DNA of 64,000 nucleotides from Rhodococcus sp. P-2 (GTDB lineage Bacteria; Actinomycetota; Actinomycetes; Mycobacteriales; Mycobacteriaceae). Location of the stretch: NCBI RefSeq assembly GCF_016598535.1, contig NZ_CP066779.1, positions 1,302,001 to 1,366,000 on the forward strand. The letters run 5' to 3'. The notes below the pieces were generated by a model. That model did not search any database, was not told the origin of the DNA, and saw nothing but the letters and a program-made list of their open reading frames with translations. Shown piece by piece: positions 55,429-64,000 of this stretch. A program made the translations under genes and the position numbers. The stretch's first letter is position 1. Every line of letters starts with the position of its first letter.

Positions 55429-56000
55429 TGAAACGCGAACAGGTACTCCGCGTCGGGATCCTGCTGTGGCTGATGGTCGTGTGGATCCTGTTGTGGGGCA
55501 ACATCAGCTTCGGCAACATCTTCGGCGGACTCGCCGTCGGCCTGATCATCATGGTCCTGCTTCCCCTCCCCCGCGTACCGGTCGAGGGCCGGGTGCATCT
55601 GCTGTCGATTCTGCGTCTGCTGTGGATGATCGTGTACTACGCGATCGTGTCGAGCATCCAGGTCGCCTGGCTGGCGATCCGTCCGTCGCCGCCGCCGGTC
55701 ACCGGAGTTCTGCGGTACCAACTCGGAATCAAGTCGGACCTGGTTCTCACGCTGTGCATCGACGTTCTGAACCTGATCCCAGGCACCATGGTTCTCGAGA
55801 TCGACCAGAACCGACGCATCGTCTACGTCCACGTGCTCGACGTCGGATCGCAGAAAGCCGTCAGTGCGTTCTACCGCTCGGTGGAGGATCTCGAGCGGTT
55901 GTTCATCGCGTCGTTCGAACGTGACTCGGACTGGCAGCCCAGCCCCTGGCACCAGCGCGACTACGAATTCGATGCACCCCGGCAGGAGGACCAACCATGA
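55428..56000 (+). CDS. mrpE: Mrp antiporter subunit E
   Basis: 190 residues. ATG 55428 (TGATG overlap with mrpD) lies seven bases after GGAGG; a GTG one codon earlier is also possible. Two N-terminal helices (LRVGILLWLMVVWILLWGNI) are followed by a conserved soluble domain (IKSDLVLTLCIDVLNLIPGT), typical of MrpE, which is needed for assembly and activity. The polar tail ends PRQEDQP. Confidence 0.92.
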   Translation: MKREQVLRVGILLWLMVVWILLWGNISFGNIFGGLAVGLIIMVLLPLPRVPVEGRVHLLSILRLLWMIVYYAIVSSIQVAWLAIRPSPPPVTGVLRYQLGIKSDLVLTLCIDVLNLIPGTMVLEIDQNRRIVYVHVLDVGSQKAVSAFYRSVEDLERLFIASFERDSDWQPSPWHQRDYEFDAPRQEDQP

Positions 56001-56266
56001 ACGGGTTCATCACCACGATCTTGATCATTTCCGGAGTGATTCTCCTGATCGCCGCAGTACTGACCACGTTCCGACTGCTCGACGGTCCGAGCTCACTCGA
56101 CCGCCTCGTCGCTCTGGACACGATCATCGCGGTCTCGATGTGTGGACTCGCGGTCTGGGCCGCGTACAGCAAAGACACGACCATCGTTCCCGCCATCGTG
56201 GCGCTGGCGCTGGTCGGCTTCATCGGTTCCGTGTCCGTCGCGCGCTTCCGGGTGAGTGACCAGTGA
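55997..56266 (+). CDS. mrpF: Mrp antiporter subunit F
   Basis: 89-residue three-helix membrane subunit. The conserved MrpF segment FRLLDGPSSLDRLVALDTII lies at about residues 25-44, and the end is SVARFRVSDQ. ATGA overlap with mrpE and GTGA overlap with mrpG. Confidence 0.92.
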   Translation: MNGFITTILIISGVILLIAAVLTTFRLLDGPSSLDRLVALDTIIAVSMCGLAVWAAYSKDTTIVPAIVALALVGFIGSVSVARFRVSDQ

Positions 56267-56607
56267 TCGGCAACATCCTCGACACGATCGGGGCCGTCTC
56301 CATCTTCCTCGGCGCGCTGCTCGCACTGACCGCCGCGGTGGGAATCGTTCGCTTCCCCGACACCCTGCGTCGTATGCACGCGGCCACCAAGCCTCAGGTG
56401 GTCGGACTTGTTCTGGTTCTGATGGGTGCGGTGTTCCTGCTTCGTGGCAGCGTCGACATCTGGATGCTGGTACTGGTCGGCATCTTCACGTTGCTGACCG
56501 CGCCCGTCATCGCGCACAGCGTCGGACGCGTCGCCTACCGCGAACAGCGTGAAGAGGACGACCTCATGAAGATCAACGAGCTGGAAGACCCGGACTCTCT
56601 CCTGTAG
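56263..56607 (+). CDS. mrpG: Mrp antiporter subunit G
   Basis: 114 residues with three helices and the MrpG signature GIVRFPDTLRRMHAATKPQV (about residues 28-47). The GTG start overlaps mrpF. The last ~25 residues form an acidic tail. Its 3' end overlaps the convergent PAP2-like gene by 35 bp, so no separate terminator fits between them. Confidence 0.92.
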   Translation: MIGNILDTIGAVSIFLGALLALTAAVGIVRFPDTLRRMHAATKPQVVGLVLVLMGAVFLLRGSVDIWMLVLVGIFTLLTAPVIAHSVGRVAYREQREEDDLMKINELEDPDSLL

Positions 56608-57940
56608 CGGCATCCCACTCACCGTCGCGCTCGCCCCACACTGCAAGAGCGGTGCCGGGGCGGGCGAAGAAGGTGGCGAAGTACGCCACCGACATGAGAA
56701 CCAGGACAGCCATCAACAGCGGCCCGAAGATCGCCGGGTACTCGGCCATCTGCACTGCAGCGAACCGGTACGAAAGCAACAATCCCGCGAGCAGTGCCGA
56801 GCCGCCGATCAACAGGCGCACTCGGAACCAACCCCAACCTCGCTCCGGATCCCGCAGCGCCGCATCGAGCGTCAGGCACAGAACCGCACCGGCAATGAGG
56901 TCGACGCCGTAGTGGAAGCCGAATCCGAGCGTCGCCGTCAGGGTCGCGACGAGCCAGAACGATCCCAGGCTGCGAATCCACCACGGTCCGCTGCGCGAGT
57001 GGATGAACAACGCGACCGCCCACGCGGTGTGCAGGCTCGGCATGCAGTTTCGCGGTGCGGCGTCGTCGAACGGCAGCGACGACGGCGACGCGAAGTCGAA
57101 GTTGGGCACGATGTTCGGCCAGTAGTCACCGATCTGGAATCCGAAACCACGCGGACCGAAGGCGAACACCGGACCGACCACCGGGAACAGGACGTAGAAG
57201 ATCGGGCCGATCAGCCCGATGAGCAGGAACGTTCGCAGCAGGTGATGCGACGGCCATCCCTTGCGTACTTGATAGAGGGCAACCACGATCACTGCGACGG
57301 GTAGTTCGACGTAGATCCAGTCGAGCGCTGCGGCACCGACGGGGCCCATGGCGTCGACGATCTGACCCATCACCCACGACGGGTTCCCGAGAGCCTGGTC
57401 GGCGAGAAATACGTACTCGTCCCAGACATCGGTGCCGACGAGAATGGTGATCTCCAGCCACGTTTCGGCAACCTTGGCCGCGATGATGAGCAACGCGCCC
57501 AGAGCGACGCCGTGCAGAACGCTGATTCGACGCTCGCCGGACAACTTCCACACCGCGTACACCGCGATGGCTGTCAGAACCCAGGTGCCGCCGGTGCCCA
57601 TCGTCAGCGGTCCACCCGAGAACCAGCGGATCGCGCCGACGACCACGTCGATGACGACGGCCGCGGATACCGCGTAGATGCGTTCTTTGTTGTTCAGCCC
57701 GACCAGCGCGAGAGCGAGGCCGACCCACGGCATCGTCGCCGAACGGGGAACGAGGAAGTAGTCACCGAAGAGGCTTTCCACCGGACCGAGATAGCCCTTG
57801 TACGACGCGAACGCCTGCACGCCCAGAACCAGGGCGGTCAATGCTGCTGTGCCGATCAGAAGGAGTCGATGAGAACTCGACCACGAACGATCAGATTGTC
57901 CGGGTGCGTCCCCTCGTTGGGACCAACTGTCTATCAACAC
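56573..57940 (-). CDS. PAP2/AUR1-like phosphatase-family membrane protein
   Basis: About 455 residues with many helices. The C-terminal half carries the acid-phosphatase-like active site of the PAP2_3/AUR1 branch: CMPSLHTAWAVALFIHS and GFGFHYGVDLIAGAVLC supply the two catalytic His. The first motif (KxxxxxxRP) is not clear, as usual for AUR1-like members. Likely substrate: a lipid-linked phosphate in the outer leaflet, such as an inositol or polyprenyl lipid; unproven. Start uncertain: GTG 57940 preferred, with one at 57979 possible. Confidence 0.8.
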   Translation of the reverse strand: MLIDSWSQRGDAPGQSDRSWSSSHRLLLIGTAALTALVLGVQAFASYKGYLGPVESLFGDYFLVPRSATMPWVGLALALVGLNNKERIYAVSAAVVIDVVVGAIRWFSGGPLTMGTGGTWVLTAIAVYAVWKLSGERRISVLHGVALGALLIIAAKVAETWLEITILVGTDVWDEYVFLADQALGNPSWVMGQIVDAMGPVGAAALDWIYVELPVAVIVVALYQVRKGWPSHHLLRTFLLIGLIGPIFYVLFPVVGPVFAFGPRGFGFQIGDYWPNIVPNFDFASPSSLPFDDAAPRNCMPSLHTAWAVALFIHSRSGPWWIRSLGSFWLVATLTATLGFGFHYGVDLIAGAVLCLTLDAALRDPERGWGWFRVRLLIGGSALLAGLLLSYRFAAVQMAEYPAIFGPLLMAVLVLMSVAYFATFFARPGTALAVWGERDGEWDAATGESPGLPAR

Positions 57941-58047
57941 CGGACAATAGTAAACGGCATGTGAACCGAATATGGACACCCACTGGACAAACGGTTGGTA
58001 TGCCCGGATTTTCAGTCCGCGAAACTGCCCTTCCCGCGGTGAGCCTG

Positions 58048-59172
58048 CTAGGTGCCCAGCTCTGCGACCAAGGCGTCGACGACCGCGACAAGATCGCCAC
58101 CGGTCGCTTCCGCAACGCGGCGTTGACGCTGGTAGGACGCACCACGACGGGGAATGTCCGCCACCGATGCCAACTCGTCCGCGCAGCCGAGCGACACCGC
58201 GATCGGTGCCAAATCGTCGAGCAGGCGATCCAGATCGTCAGTGACGAGGCACTCGTTCGCGTCGGAGTCGAGAATGATCTCGGCGTCCAGTCCGTATCTT
58301 GCTGCGCGCCACTTGTTTTCCTTGACGTGCCACGGCTGCATGTTCGGCAGAGTCTCACCGGCACTCAATCGGCGATCCAGATCGACGATGAGGCAGTGGA
58401 CCAGCGCAACCAGTGCACCCAGTTCTGCGCGCGTCGAGACGCCGTCGAACACCCGGACCTCGATGGTTCCCCACTTCGGTGCGGGGCGGATGTCCCAGTG
58501 CATGCCACCGATCTTGGTGATCACACCGGTCTTCATCTGGTCGTCGATGAACGACTCGTACTCGGCCCAGTTCTCGAACTGGTACGGAAGACCTGCGGTG
58601 GGCAACTGCTGGAACATCAACGCGCGATTGGACGCATAGCCCGTGTCCACTCCGGCCCACATCGGCGAGGACGCCGACAGCGCCAGAAGGTGCGGATAGC
58701 GCTGCAGCAATGCATTGATGATGGGGAAAACGCGGTCCGCGGACGAGACACCCACGTGAACGTGCACGCCCCAGATCAGCATCTGCCGACCCCACCACTG
58801 CGTGCGTTCGATGAGTTCGTCGTAGTCGGGCGTCCGGGTCACCAACTGCGTCGACCATTGCGCGAACGGATGCGTGCCCGCGCTGATGAGGTCGACGCCG
58901 AGCGGATTCGCAGCGCGGCGAAGCAGATCCAGTGATCTGTCGAGATCACTCATCGCCTCGCCGACCGTCGAGTGAATACCCGTGACGAGTTCGACGGTAT
59001 TTCGCAGTAGTTCCTTGGTGATGTGCGGGGTTTCGGAGCCGGCAAGCTCTTCGACCGCCGAAAACACCTCGGCTGCTGTGTTGGAGAGATCTCTGGTCTT
59101 GCGATCGACCAGCGCGATCTCCCACTCCACGCCCAGCGTCGGGCGCGGCGAACCTGGAAATGGAACTACCAC
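58048..59172 (-). CDS. glutamate-cysteine-ligase-like carboxylate-amine ligase (GCS2/YbdK family)
   Basis: 374 residues. Conserved GCS2 segments are TLGVEWEIALVDRKTRDLSN at the N-terminus, GVHVHVGVSSADRVFPIINA and GTIEVRVFDGVSTRAELGAL (metal and nucleotide ligands). It probably forms a gamma-glutamyl or other amide bond with ATP. Mycolic-acid bacteria lack glutathione, so the true substrates are open. It matches Rv0433 by position (next to sodC; recalled). Confidence 0.88.
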   Translation of the reverse strand: MVVPFPGSPRPTLGVEWEIALVDRKTRDLSNTAAEVFSAVEELAGSETPHITKELLRNTVELVTGIHSTVGEAMSDLDRSLDLLRRAANPLGVDLISAGTHPFAQWSTQLVTRTPDYDELIERTQWWGRQMLIWGVHVHVGVSSADRVFPIINALLQRYPHLLALSASSPMWAGVDTGYASNRALMFQQLPTAGLPYQFENWAEYESFIDDQMKTGVITKIGGMHWDIRPAPKWGTIEVRVFDGVSTRAELGALVALVHCLIVDLDRRLSAGETLPNMQPWHVKENKWRAARYGLDAEIILDSDANECLVTDDLDRLLDDLAPIAVSLGCADELASVADIPRRGASYQRQRRVAEATGGDLVAVVDALVAELGT

Positions 59173-59262
59173 GCAGAGAATCCAATCACAGTGTCGGTGA
59201 AAACACCGTGCTGGCTACTGCGTGGTAGTCGCCGGAAGTGATGCAAAACTCAGGTGAGTTTG

Positions 59263-59964
59263 TCAGCTCTTGGTGATGACACCGCAAGCGACGCGTCCGC
59301 CGGCGTCACCGGTGTCGAGGGTCTGCTGATCCGGTGCCGGCGCGTAACGCGTCGGGATGTTGCCGAAGTTGTCTGCGCCGGCATGGATCATGACGGATGT
59401 TCCACCGTTGGCGACCAGTTCGTCGACGGTGAATGCATCGGTCGTGGTGACCAGCGTGGCGGTGCCGTCTTCGAGGACCTGAACCGAAGTGAGGTCGCCG
59501 CTGGCCGGATGGCCCGTGTGGCCCTCAGCCTGGAAGTGTCCGCCTGCCGAGAGGAAGTTACCCGGCTCTCCGCCGCTGGGAGCTACGGAATTGGTCTCGC
59601 ACTTGGCGACCTGGTGCACGTGGAATCCATGGAATCCGGGGGTCAGGCCCTTGGCGTCGAGGGTGACCTTGACGTCGCTGCCTTCCTGAGCGAACGTGAC
59701 CGTTCCGACCTTGGCGCCGTCGGTGCCGTTCAGCGTCGCGGTGACCGTCTCGGCAGAAGCGCCGGCGTGAGCCGTCTCCGAACCGTGGCCGCCCGCGCTT
59801 TCGTGCGCGCTGGGATCGGCTGCACCGGTCCACACCGGAGGAGTCGTGCCGGGGACGCTGCTGGGCTCTTCGCTGTTACTGCAAGCGGTCAAGCCGAAAG
59901 CGGCAATCGCGACTACAGGGGCAACGACGCGCCAGGACATACGCCGGGTGCTGCTGGGGGCCAT
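59263..59964 (-). CDS. sodC: Cu/Zn-type superoxide dismutase, lipoprotein
   Basis: 233 residues starting at ATG 59964 after AAAGGAG. The lipoprotein signal ends LTACSNS (Cys about 28), so the enzyme is anchored outside the membrane. A Thr/Pro/His-rich linker follows, then the SOD beta-barrel. Ligand motifs are [29 protein letters not shown] and [11 protein letters not shown], with disulfide partner RVACGVI. The sequence closely resembles mycobacterial SodC, which I recall as active with copper alone. Protects against extracellular superoxide. Confidence 0.93.
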   Translation of the reverse strand: MAPSSTRRMSWRVVAPVVAIAAFGLTACSNSEEPSSVPGTTPPVWTGAADPSAHESAGGHGSETAHAGASAETVTATLNGTDGAKVGTVTFAQEGSDVKVTLDAKGLTPGFHGFHVHQVAKCETNSVAPSGGEPGNFLSAGGHFQAEGHTGHPASGDLTSVQVLEDGTATLVTTTDAFTVDELVANGGTSVMIHAGADNFGNIPTRYAPAPDQQTLDTGDAGGRVACGVITKS

Positions 59965-60059
59965 CGAACCGCTCCTTTGAGGTGGCGAGAAAGTGCTTCT
60001 GATCATAACGGCGCGTGTAGTAGCTGGAACCGACGGGTCAGTTCCACCTTCACGACCGG

Positions 60060-60659
60060 TCAGTTGGAGGTCACGATCACGATCACGCCAGGTGACGCGT
60101 TCGCAATGCCGGCGAATCGTGGCTCTGCGGTGACTCCGAGTTCAGCTGCGATCTTCTGTGCCGCTGCCTTCTCCGCCGCGGACGATCCGTAGTACACCGT
60201 CGTCGTACTGACGGTGCCCTCGCTGTAGTTACCCGTCTCCTCGACGTTCCAACCTGCTGCCGTCAATTCCTCGGCGGTGCCTGCTGCCAGCCCGGAGACG
60301 GTGCTGTTGTTGAGTACTCGAACGCTGACATTCGACGTGTCGGTGCCGCTCGCAGAGCTGGAACTCGTGGTCGTCGCAGCTCCCGAGGGCCGTGACGCCG
60401 TGGTGGTGGTCTCGCCCGAAGCGGGTTGCGTCGTCGCTGCCGGCTTGGAGGTGGCAGGGGCCGGAGCGGGGGCGCTCGTCGTGGCAGGCGCCGAGGATTC
60501 GGTCTGCTCTGCTGCGGTGTTCTCGTCGCCCGATCCACCGTCGCTCGATCCACCCAGAGAGGCTGCTCCGAGACCGATGAACACGATCGCCAGAGCGATC
60601 AACACCATGGCGATTGCGCGAAGCGGAGGTCCGGACGGCTGCTCTTTCGGGGTACTCAC
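60060..60659 (-). CDS. membrane-anchored LytR_C-domain protein
   Basis: 199 residues. A short cytosolic start, one helix ([20 protein letters not shown]) and a ~75-residue Ala/Thr/Ser/Pro-rich extracytoplasmic linker precede the LytR C-terminal domain ([20 protein letters not shown] to VIVIVTSN). The domain occurs in cell-wall assembly proteins and alone in actinobacteria (Rv0431 type; recalled). It probably acts at the envelope surface. Lies 95 bp upstream of sodC on the same strand. Confidence 0.87.
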   Translation of the reverse strand: MSTPKEQPSGPPLRAIAMVLIALAIVFIGLGAASLGGSSDGGSGDENTAAEQTESSAPATTSAPAPAPATSKPAATTQPASGETTTTASRPSGAATTTSSSSASGTDTSNVSVRVLNNSTVSGLAAGTAEELTAAGWNVEETGNYSEGTVSTTTVYYGSSAAEKAAAQKIAAELGVTAEPRFAGIANASPGVIVIVTSN

Positions 60660-60712
60660 GATGTCGACCTTATCGCCAGTGCGTGGACAGCCCGCTCATC
60701 TGTACGCGTGAT

Positions 60713-61063
60713 TCAGGTGACCTCGAAGCCGAGGCGACGGGCGGCCCTGGCCTTCTGACGGCTGGCACGCAGACGACGCAGGCGCTTGACCAGCATGGGA
60801 TCAGCCGCCAAGGATTCGGGGCGATCGACCAACGCATTGAGAACCTGGTAGTAGCGGGTTGCCGACATGTCGAACAACTCCTTGATGGCTTCTTCCTTCG
60901 CGCCGGCGTACTTCCACCACTGGCGCTCGAAGGAGAGGATGTCGTGTTCGCGGCGGGTGAGGCCGTCTTCGCCGACCTCGTGCATGCCAGCTGTATCTAC
61001 TACCGAATCGTCGGCGCCAGTGCCTTCGGACTGGTTCCGACTACGCGCGGTTGCGCCGTCCAT
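60713..61063 (-). CDS. DUF3263 small helix-turn-helix-like protein
   Basis: 116 residues. The DUF3263 core begins GLTRREHDILSFERQWWKYA and continues IKELFDMSATRYYQVLNALV, then a basic C-terminus (VKRLRRLRASRQKARAARRL). The helical, basic make-up suggests a small DNA-binding regulator, but no function is known. Position matches Rv0430. Co-directional with the LytR_C gene 53 bp downstream. Confidence 0.88.
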   Translation of the reverse strand: MDGATARSRNQSEGTGADDSVVDTAGMHEVGEDGLTRREHDILSFERQWWKYAGAKEEAIKELFDMSATRYYQVLNALVDRPESLAADPMLVKRLRRLRASRQKARAARRLGFEVT

Positions 61064-61308
61064 GTCACTCCTCGACTGCTGTGCTCGGCGTCAGCGAGAC
61101 TCGTATGCCCGGTGTTCTTTTCCGACCGATATTCTCGCGGCCGTGAGCTACCCGGTCCCCTGACCCCGAAGGTAACTCACAATTTCCCCCGCGGCCCACG
61201 TTCCGACCGAGCAACGAATTACATCGCTGTTCTTCAGCAACCATTGAACCATGATCGAGTGTGCGGGCCGTGATAACTACGCGGGCGCGCCGCACTATCC
61301 TTGTCCGC

Positions 61309-61908
61309 ATGGCTATCCTCCCCATCCGAATCGTCGGCGACCCGGTACTGCACAAGGCGACAGAGCCGGTCACTCAGTCCCCGGCCGAGATCGCCGAACT
61401 GATCGCAGACATGTACGAGACGATGGACGCTGCCAACGGCGTCGGTCTGGCGGCAAATCAGGTCGGTGTTCCCCTCCGAGTCTTCGTCTACGACTGCCCC
61501 GGTGACGACCGCACCAGCGAGCGTCGACGCGGCGTCGTGGTGAACCCGGTACTCGAGACCTCCGAAATCCCGCAGACGATGCCTGACCCGGACGAAGACT
61601 TCGAGGGTTGCCTTTCCGTTCCCGGCGAGCAGTTCCCGACGGGCCGCGCCGATTGGGCGAAGGTCACCGGCACCGACGCCGACGGCAACCCGATCGAGGT
61701 CGAGGGCACCGGATTCTTCGCGCGGATGCTCCAGCACGAGACGGGCCATCTCGACGGGTTCCTGTACACGGACGTGCTGATCGGCCGTAATGCACGCGCC
61801 GCCAAGAAGATCATCAAGCGTTCCGGTTGGGGCAAGCCCGGTCTGACCTGGACGCCGGGCACTGTCGACGATCCGTTCGGTCACGACGACGACGATTACG
61901 AAGACTGA
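61309..61908 (+). CDS. def: peptide deformylase
   Basis: 199-residue metalloenzyme removing the N-formyl group from new proteins. Motif 1 is [10 protein letters not shown], motif 2 [10 protein letters not shown] (metal Cys) and motif 3 [12 protein letters not shown] (HExxH). ATG 61309 was chosen because the family N-terminus ([18 protein letters not shown]) follows directly. The long acidic tail ([10 protein letters not shown]) is a common actinobacterial extra. Essential gene. Confidence 0.96.
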   Translation: MAILPIRIVGDPVLHKATEPVTQSPAEIAELIADMYETMDAANGVGLAANQVGVPLRVFVYDCPGDDRTSERRRGVVVNPVLETSEIPQTMPDPDEDFEGCLSVPGEQFPTGRADWAKVTGTDADGNPIEVEGTGFFARMLQHETGHLDGFLYTDVLIGRNARAAKKIIKRSGWGKPGLTWTPGTVDDPFGHDDDDYED

Positions 61909-61948
61909 GAATTCTGCTCTGAACGGCAACATTTCGATCGGTAGCCGG

Positions 61949-62860
61949 GTGGTTTTGCGATACAAGCTCCCACCCGGCTATTCGCATCCCATGACCGACG
62001 TCATCGGCATCCTCGAAGGTGCCGATCCCATCGCCGTCCGCGCCGGCGACGGTCGGCTGGTCCAGGTCTCCGCCGATCAGGTGATCGCACTCAAGACTCT
62101 CTCGGCCCGCCCGATTCGCATCGGTGAGATTCGAAACCTCGAAACGGCGGCCGCGGCGGCATGGCCGGGCGTCGAACAGGCGTGGATCGACGGTTGGTTG
62201 CTACGCGCCGGTCACGGTTTCACCGGCCGCGCCAATTCGGCTTTGCCGCTCGGTGGTGCGGGGACGGTTGCCGGCTTCGACGCGAGCACTGTCGAACGGA
62301 TACGCCAGTGGTTCGGTGACCGCGGCCTGCCGACCCTGCTGCTCCTCCCCGATCGCCTCGGCACCTCCCCGGACGGGTGGACCAGTGAGAAGGAAACCAT
62401 CGTGATGGCCGCCGATCTGGGCAATGTCACCCTGCCGCTCGGTCCTCCGGTCACCTCGTTCGCCGATCGCCCTGACAAAAACTGGCTGTCGACGTACGAC
62501 GCCCATGGCGACCCGGCGCACGTCGAGGCGGTCCTCACTGCTGTCGTGGGCAGTGCAACTTTCGGCGCGATCGGAAACACCGATACGACGCTTGCCATCG
62601 GGCGCGCTGCACTCACCGAGGCGCCCGACCACAAGCGCTGGGTCGGACTCACCGGCATTCACGTCGCCCCCGAACACCGACGCCACGGAATCGGGTCGCT
62701 GATCTGCGGAGATCTGCTCTCCTGGGGTCGCGGGAACGGTGCGACGCACGCCTACCTCCAGGTTTCGGTCGAGAACTCCGCGGCGATCGCGCTCTACGAG
62801 CGGCTCGGATTCGTCGAACACCACCGCTACCGATACGCCACCGATCCTGTCGGCGGCTGA
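61949..62860 (+). CDS. GNAT-family N-acetyltransferase (Rv0428c-like)
   Basis: 303 residues from GTG 61949. The N-terminal ~50 residues form a small beta-domain (VVLRYKLPPGYSHPMTDVIG). Two GNAT-like modules follow, the second with the acetyl-CoA motif VAPEHRRHGIGSLICGDLLS and YERLGFVEHHRY. In-frame residues just upstream (ISIGSRV) look like native protein, so translation may start earlier at a rare codon. It follows def and precedes xthA by 16 bp. Acceptor unknown. Confidence 0.85.
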   Translation: MVLRYKLPPGYSHPMTDVIGILEGADPIAVRAGDGRLVQVSADQVIALKTLSARPIRIGEIRNLETAAAAAWPGVEQAWIDGWLLRAGHGFTGRANSALPLGGAGTVAGFDASTVERIRQWFGDRGLPTLLLLPDRLGTSPDGWTSEKETIVMAADLGNVTLPLGPPVTSFADRPDKNWLSTYDAHGDPAHVEAVLTAVVGSATFGAIGNTDTTLAIGRAALTEAPDHKRWVGLTGIHVAPEHRRHGIGSLICGDLLSWGRGNGATHAYLQVSVENSAAIALYERLGFVEHHRYRYATDPVGG

Positions 62861-62876
62861 CGCTAGGCTTGCTCTC

Positions 62877-63680
62877 GTGCGCATCGCTACTTGGAACGTC
62901 AACTCCGTCCGTGCCCGTACCGACCGGATCATCGACTGGCTCGGTAGATCCGACGTCGACGTCCTGGCAATGCAGGAAACCAAGTGCAAGGACGAGCAGT
63001 TTCCGTACGAGCGCTTCAAGGAAATCGGCTACGAGGTCGCCCACGTCGGTTTGAGCCAGTGGAACGGTGTCGCCATCGCTTCGCGCGTCGGCCTGGACGA
63101 CGTGCAGATCGGCTTCGAGGATCAGCCCGGGTTCGACAAGGATCCCGAGGCCGACCCGGTCCGCGAGGCACGTGCGATCGGTGCCACCTGCGGCGGTGTG
63201 CGGGTGTGGAGCCTGTACGTCCCTAACGGCCGCGAGCTGGAAGACCCGCATTACGCTTACAAGTTGGATTGGCTGGCCAAGCTGCGCGACGACGCGGAGG
63301 GCTGGCTCAAGCAGGATCCCGATGCGCAGATCGCCCTGGTCGGCGACTGGAACGTCGCTCCCACGGACGACGACGTCTGGGATCCCGCGTTCTTCGAAGG
63401 CAAGACCCACACGTCCGAGCCGGAGCGAGCAGCGTTCACGGCGTTCACCGAGTCCGGGTTCGCGGACGTCGTTCGCCCGTACACCCCCGGCCCTGGCGTG
63501 TACACGTACTGGGACTACACGCAGCTTCGCTTCCCGAAGAAGCAGGGCATGCGAATCGACTTCATCCTCGGCTCACCGGCATTCGCAGCCCGCGTCGAAG
63601 CAGCCGAGATCGATCGAAACGAGCGAAAAGGCAAGGGCGCCAGCGATCACGCTCCGGTGATCGTGAATCTCGGAGCCTGA
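62877..63680 (+). CDS. xthA: exodeoxyribonuclease III
   Basis: 267-residue AP endonuclease/3'-exonuclease of base-excision repair. Motifs: IATWNVNSVRARTDRI (Asn), LAMQETKCKDEQFP (Glu metal ligand), YVPNGRELEDPHYAYKLDWL, LVGDWNVAPTDDDVWDP (Asp/Asn) and KGASDHAPVIVNL (catalytic Asp-His). GTG 62877 was chosen because the first strand starts right after it and the upstream gene ends at 62860. Complete length. Confidence 0.95.
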   Translation: MRIATWNVNSVRARTDRIIDWLGRSDVDVLAMQETKCKDEQFPYERFKEIGYEVAHVGLSQWNGVAIASRVGLDDVQIGFEDQPGFDKDPEADPVREARAIGATCGGVRVWSLYVPNGRELEDPHYAYKLDWLAKLRDDAEGWLKQDPDAQIALVGDWNVAPTDDDVWDPAFFEGKTHTSEPERAAFTAFTESGFADVVRPYTPGPGVYTYWDYTQLRFPKKQGMRIDFILGSPAFAARVEAAEIDRNERKGKGASDHAPVIVNLGA

Positions 63681-63704
63681 TCGTCTGTTCGTAGTTGCCG
63701 GCGG

Positions 63705-64000
63705 CTAGTCCTCGACGAGCAATTCCAGGTACTCGGGATGCTCGCCGAGGTACCGCTGAACGTAGGTGCACACGGGCCGTACCGACCATTCACGTTCACG
63801 GGCACAGTCCATCGCGAACTGTACGAGTACGGCTGCCAGCCCCTGCCCGCCGTACTCTTCCTTGACGACGGTGTGCATATAGGCGACCACGTCGCCGGCT
63901 TCGGCTCCGCTGCCCAGGATCTCGTCCTCGTCGCGGTATCCGAGGATGCCGACCAGCTCGTCGCCGGAGAGCAGTTCGAATCGTTCGTGCGACGGGTTGT
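63705..64000 (-). CDS. small GNAT-like N-acetyltransferase, C-terminal part
   Basis: The frame is open to the right edge, so the N-terminus is outside the window. The visible 98 residues include SHERFELLSGDELVGILGYR and HTVVKEEYGGQGLAAVLVQF, the short GNAT domain of the YjdJ/pfam14542 kind with an acetyl-CoA loop (YGGQGLA), and end ELLVED. Probably a single-domain acetyltransferase of about 105 residues. Convergent with xthA. Confidence 0.85.
   Translation of the reverse strand, partial: NPSHERFELLSGDELVGILGYRDEDEILGSGAEAGDVVAYMHTVVKEEYGGQGLAAVLVQFAMDCAREREWSVRPVCTYVQRYLGEHPEYLELLVED

Overview
The window looks like chromosome of a mycolic-acid-containing actinobacterium, most likely a Rhodococcus of the erythropolis/qingshengii group (inference). 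The sequence is GC-rich. It has two secreted mycolyltransferases, two wax-ester/diacylglycerol acyltransferases, CIRCE-controlled groEL, a LexA-type SOS box and several genes shared with the mycobacterial core. There is no rRNA, tRNA, CRISPR array, insertion sequence or prophage.

Layout. 1-9.7 kb: end of an MFS permease; a coupled SDR and carboxymuconolactone-decarboxylase pair; a GntR regulator with allophanate hydrolase; a divergent TetR/MFS-exporter pair with its operator; a divergent quinone-reductase/HxlR redox pair with its operator; a siderophore-binding lipoprotein. 9.7-17.7 kb: lipoamide dehydrogenase, an M19 dipeptidase homologue, tandem mycolyltransferases each followed by a near-identical hairpin, an S9 oligopeptidase and an alpha/beta hydrolase.

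17.7-27 kb is the most interesting part. Between a class II polyphosphate kinase and groEL lie two groups of very short, signal-less, Gly/Ser/Ala/Leu-rich peptide genes. The best of them (31-64 residues overall) have strong Shine-Dalgarno sequences, and each group ends in a terminator hairpin. Two wax-ester synthases sit between the groups. In corynebacteria the interval between a polyphosphate kinase gene and groEL2 holds porA/porH, which encode tiny alpha-helical outer-membrane channel peptides that are O-mycoloylated by mycolyltransferases. The cluster here is therefore a candidate expanded PorA/PorH-like system in Rhodococcus.

27-42.9 kb: groEL with two CIRCE boxes and a repeat-rich leader, a secreted small protein, a HAD phosphatase, a PucR regulator with a D-amino-acid dehydrogenase and a permease, a MerR/sliding-clamp-like fusion, psd-pssA-Cdc48-like ATPase, an amidohydrolase, an APH-like kinase, and a DUF222/HNH gene with an SOS box. 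42.9-50 kb: DUF2804, a PEP-mutase-like protein, a CYP125-like P450 with a divergent TetR, and two large membrane proteins, the second apparently frameshifted. 50-56.6 kb: a translationally coupled Mrp Na+/H+ antiporter operon (A/B fusion, C, D, E, F, G). 56.6-64 kb: a PAP2-like membrane enzyme and a block (GCS2-like ligase, sodC, LytR_C protein, DUF3263, def, GNAT, xthA) collinear with Rv0433-Rv0427c of M. tuberculosis. Together with psd/pssA/AAA (Rv0437c-Rv0435c) and groEL2 (Rv0440), this marks an ancestral mycolata segment broken up by accessory insertions.
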